Assembly (NCBI GenBank): GCA_002751075.1
Contig: NAOQ01000179.1
Location: 93,556 to 119,055 of the forward strand
Length of the DNA stretch: 25,500 nucleotides
Direction of reading: 5' to 3'
Source: Ichthyophonus hoferi
Lineage: Eukaryota; Opisthokonta; Ichthyosporea; Ichthyophonida; Ichthyophonidae
This document shows, in pieces, positions 23,701-25,500 of this stretch. Under the pieces are notes generated by a model, which did not search any database, was not told where the DNA came from, and was given only the letters and a program-made list of their open reading frames with translations. Position numbers and translations under genes: made by a program. The stretch's first letter is position 1, and the number at the start of each line of letters is the position of its first letter.

Positions 23701-24876
23701 AGCATAGGTATATCCCTGGTACCCAAAGATATATATATATATATATATGCATATTATACTATATCATACTATATTATACTATATTATACTACCTATATTA
23801 TAATATATTGTATTGAATAGTATAGTATATTATATTGTATTATGCTGTATTTTATTTCCGTACATTATAGTAAAATGTAAAAAACCTACCAATAGCATAG
23901 ATCTTCATCACGTGACGTTGGACATTAATATCCCTAGAATGATAATCCACCAATGGAGCTGTACTATTTCAAAATAAATAAAAGGTTCATACACCTTTTA
24001 AATGCACAATAATAATATAATAATATAGCAGATAGCTTTAAATAAAAAATAATATTGACTTCCAATTGGGGCATATATTTTTAAAAATGTTTCGTGGTAT
24101 GCTGTGACGTGGTGAAGTTTTAATTAGGAAGTACTAATAGTATTATAGATCCTACGCCATAATAACACCGGATATAGACTAATTAAAGTGACCTGCAATA
24201 TAATATAAAATTAAATAACAACCAAGATAAAATTAGTATGTAAATTTTAAAATGAATTAGACCCATCCAACCAATTGACGGGACTACAAATATTAATGTA
24301 ATAATACCAGCCAATCAAAAATACAGATATATATATATATATATATAGGCTACCAGTAGGAGGTCCTTTTAAGAGAGTCCAGAAGGCATCTGGCTCACAT
24401 CCATCTATGATTTCCACCAATAAGGACTGAGAATAGAAGACGAGGGCGGTGTAAAAAAACGGGAAAGTGAGCATAGAGAATAAAGGGAGATAGATACATA
24501 CAAGACCATTTGAATGTAGTGCAATTAGAGAGTATTTCCTTGCCTGTGTATTATATCATATTATATTACATTATATTGTATTATATCATAACATACCATA
24601 CCACATTACGCTCAATCATAACATATTCTACTATATTATACAACACAACAGCTACAAACAGACCCCATCGACCCCTATCAATACTTACCTTAATGTTTCT
24701 GTCGCTACCAATCACCACCTCGGCAAATAATCTGGCCTTCCTCTGTTCTACCGCTTTACTATCCCGTCCATACCATATATAGATAATCTCCCCCCCATCT
24801 ATCATGTAAATATTCGAGTGCGAGAGGGATTTCCAGTGTAGTTCACACAGCTCACATTGTACCCTCTGGCCAGTGG
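14739..24876 (-). CDS. FLII: Flightless-1 (FLII) gelsolin-like half, 18 exons, N-terminus beyond right edge
   Basis: Exons, in transcript order: 24689-24876, 24354-24426, 23890-23958, 23394-23467, 23120-23211, 22454-22605, 21908-21994, 20765-20906, 19487-19560, 19285-19317, 18906-19025, 18317-18403, 17681-17761, 16756-16826, 16133-16229, 15581-15742, 15174-15317, 14739-14873 (TGA). Phases agree at every join except exon 6 to 7. About 626 codons match FLII from gelsolin domain 2 to the end: KARLFAE and FW.LLKG (G2), IIDCYSELFVW and FKSKFKNWD (G3), YNEELERMDVF, ECYIIMC and ILYFWTG (G4), MYQMRS, MMYVWVGR and PRLFRCS (G5), VTEISQDFCQQDL, SVMLLDNNHDLYVWIG and CFHGW (G6). FLII is a leucine-rich-repeat plus gelsolin-like protein of cytoplasm and nucleus that binds actin and LRRFIP-type partners and modulates nuclear-receptor transcription. 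The leucine-rich repeats and G1 must lie past 25500. I place this as FLII rather than villin or supervillin because of KARLFAE, the pre-G4 helix and the SDFCQ-like G6 start. Confidence 0.92.
14903..14930. repeat. (GAGAGG)n simple repeat
   Basis: Purine-rich hexanucleotide array in the last FLII intron; on the sense (minus) strand it is a CCTCTC pyrimidine tract about 30 nt upstream of the final acceptor. Confidence 0.85.
16262..16665. repeat. (TATAG/TATGG)n pentanucleotide minisatellite
   Basis: About 400 bp of 5-bp units (TATAG with TATGG variants) filling most of the FLII intron 16230-16755. Confidence 0.95.
17391..17612. repeat. 24-bp tandem repeat in FLII intron
   Basis: About nine copies of ACACTAAAATACATTATATTAAAT with small changes. 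The 24-bp period keeps an eight-residue repeat (NIMYFSVF) open on the minus strand, but it lies in the intron 16827-17680 and is not part of the gene model. Confidence 0.92.
17806..17960. repeat. ATAGTATAATATAGTATGG tandem repeat
   Basis: Degenerate 5-bp-based minisatellite in the FLII intron 17762-18316, ending with TATAATATGATATAATAT units. Confidence 0.85.
18538..18912. repeat. TATACCYTATATATCT minisatellite abutting an FLII splice donor
   Basis: About 370 bp of TATACC-CTATATA and TATATATCT units that run directly into the 5' splice site of the exon 18906-19025. The 12-mer TATAAGGTATAT spanning that donor on the minus strand recurs about nine more times within the array. The long frames crossing it (IYLIYP, KVYRVY) are repeat artefacts. 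Confidence 0.95.
19285..19317 (-). CDS. FLII: FLII 33-nt micro-exon encoding the acidic loop of gelsolin domain 4
   Basis: Eleven codons, GIDNDESLKEE, lie between a TTCACACAG acceptor and a GTATAAG donor, phase 0 on both sides, so it can be skipped without a frameshift. It sits between the exon ending CIYWK and the one beginning EEKECILYFW. That is exactly where vertebrate FLII carries its long glutamate-rich insertion. Here the loop is short and has an exon of its own, which would allow alternative inclusion. Confidence 0.8.
19794..19990 (-). repeat. Dispersed repeat, copy A (FLII intron)
   Basis: Starts GAGTTAAAATTTAA and continues through an AATAGGCTG.. and a TTGGCTAGGGTTATATGTATAA.. block to an AAATAAAATAAAATAA tail. 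It can be aligned by eye over its length with 24884-25080, at roughly 65-70% identity. It sits in the FLII intron 19561-20764. No coding capacity or terminal inverted repeats were seen; it could be a SINE- or MITE-like relic. Strand is arbitrary. Confidence 0.6.
20338..20650. repeat. AATATACAATACACTAT minisatellite
   Basis: About 310 bp of 5-bp-based units in the FLII intron 19561-20764, open in several frames on both strands (YCIVYCIVY, NTLYNIL) because of its short period. Confidence 0.93.
20907..21907 (-). other. FLII intron, 1,001 nt, no further feature
   Basis: AT-rich unique sequence with many TTTTAAAAT runs and several CCAAT/ATTGG pentamers. The frames within 21330-21631 show no family resemblance and lack phase-compatible splice sites. 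Confidence 0.5.
21908..21994 (-). CDS. FLII: FLII exon 7: divergent linker before gelsolin domain 4
   Basis: This 87-nt exon (TTATAG acceptor, GTATGT donor) encodes 29 residues. Only its end, KTKWPAYK, followed by the start of the next exon, resembles the D-L-T-K-W linker that precedes the DL.ALF motif in FLII proteins I remember. The first twenty residues look like an insertion. It starts in phase 0, while the visible donor of the preceding exon leaves phase 1. Either a small exon between 22000 and 22450 was missed, or one of these boundaries is wrong. Confidence 0.6.
23720..23860. repeat. (AT)n and TATATTATACTA tandem repeat
   Basis: An (AT)n run followed by TATACTATAT/TATTATACTA units in the FLII intron 23468-23889. 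Confidence 0.8.
24537..24640. repeat. TTATATCATATTATATTAC tandem repeat
   Basis: Imperfect TATATTA/CATTATAT units in the FLII intron 24427-24688, about 50 nt from the donor of the exon 24689-24876. Confidence 0.75.
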
Positions 24877-24883
24877 CTGAATA

Positions 24884-25080
24884 GAGTTAAAATTTAAGTT
24901 AAAATTATAGGCTGTTGCAATCTTATATAAATAGAAGTTAGTCAAATTCGGTTGGGTGCACATGTATAATTTTAATATGAGTTAACAAGGAACTCTAAAT
25001 TCGATACATGAGCCGTCATTGGTGCTATAAAAACAAATATAAAATAAAATCAATATTAAAGGAAATAATAAAATAAGCAT
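24884..25080 (-). repeat. Dispersed repeat, copy B (upstream of FLII exon 24689-24876)
   Basis: Second copy of the repeat at 19794-19990, in the same orientation: GAGTTAAAATTTAAG, then TATAGGCTG, then a TTCGGTTGGGTGCACATGTATAA block, then an A-rich tail with AAATAAAATAAA units. Its edge lies only 7 nt from the 24876 acceptor boundary, so the lariat region of that intron is derived from the repeat. Confidence 0.6.
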
Positions 25081-25405
25081 TAAAATAAACATTAAAATAT
25101 TAAAATTAATATTTAAATGAAGTAAATAATAAAACAACCATTGGATGAAACTGATAACAAGATATAAACCCTATATAACTGGTTTGAAATAACCAAAAAC
25201 GTAAATGATAGGTCTGATATCATAAAGGAATGTGGGTGAGAGAGAGGAGAAAAAAAGAAAAAAGAAGAAATAAAAAGTAGATTTTACTCGGATGTGATAA
25301 AATATTAAAATGCAATCCAATAAATGAAGTGGAATATAATATAATGTAATAGGATACAGGCATGTGCGTGTATGTGTATGTAAAGATAGATAGATAAGGT
25401 TATAT
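25081..25405. other. Upstream FLII intron sequence, nothing recognised
   Basis: AT-rich with an A/G-rich stretch at 25236-25272. No further FLII exon (rest of gelsolin domain 1 or the leucine-rich repeats) could be found, so the upstream intron exceeds 620 nt. Confidence 0.5.
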
Positions 25406-25421
25406 CACATACATACATACA

Positions 25422-25455
<34 letters not shown>

Positions 25456-25500
25456 CATACAGACATATATACATATATACATACATACATACATACATAT
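25406..25500. repeat. (ACAT)n microsatellite at the right edge
   Basis: Tetranucleotide array running to the end of the window, in the FLII intron upstream of the exon at 24689-24876. Confidence 0.95.

Noticed and set aside
1-25500. CRISPR arrays, bacterial operons, tRNA or rRNA genes
   Set aside because: Repeats are contiguous satellites without unique spacers, the genes are spliced, and no cloverleaf or rRNA core sequence was seen.

Overview
The window is AT-rich eukaryotic nuclear DNA. It carries spliced genes with GT..AG introns and dense tandem repeats: (GTAT)n and (ACAT)n microsatellites, and TATAG-, TATACC- and AATATAC-type minisatellites. Two genes are broken into many short exons (33-202 nt) separated by introns of 145-1,200 nt. 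The host is therefore probably an intron-rich animal or close relative; I cannot name a lineage from the sequence alone.

Layout, left to right. Positions 1-7351 (minus strand) hold the 5' half of a NUP188-like nuclear-pore scaffold gene. Its start codon is at 7351, thirteen exons were resolved, and it runs off the left edge. Positions 7352-11910 are a 4.5 kb intergenic block with microsatellites, an orphan asparagine-rich reading frame, a 21-bp repeat array that is open as a heptapeptide repeat, and a decayed Tc1/mariner-IS630-type transposase (9570-10192). Positions 11911-13241 (plus strand) hold a complete two-exon nucleotide-sugar transporter gene (SLC35A type, 330 aa). Positions 13242-14738 are the convergent intergenic space. 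Positions 14739-24876 (minus strand) hold the 3' half of a flightless-1 (FLII) gene: eighteen exons covering gelsolin-like domains 2 to 6 and the stop codon. Its leucine-rich-repeat N-terminal half lies beyond the right edge.

The three genes share no pathway: one builds the nuclear pore, one moves activated sugars into the secretory pathway, one is an actin/transcription-coactivator scaffold. In both multi-exon genes reading phase is kept across all joins except one (FLII, between 22454 and 21994), which is strong internal support for the models.

The most notable signals are these. The pentamer CCAAT/ATTGG is spread over the window at more than twice the level expected by chance, densest inside the small exons and scarce in the transposon-bearing block at 8.2-11.1 kb. 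A minisatellite in an FLII intron is built from copies of that intron's own 5' splice site. A 33-nt micro-exon encodes the acidic loop of FLII gelsolin domain 4.
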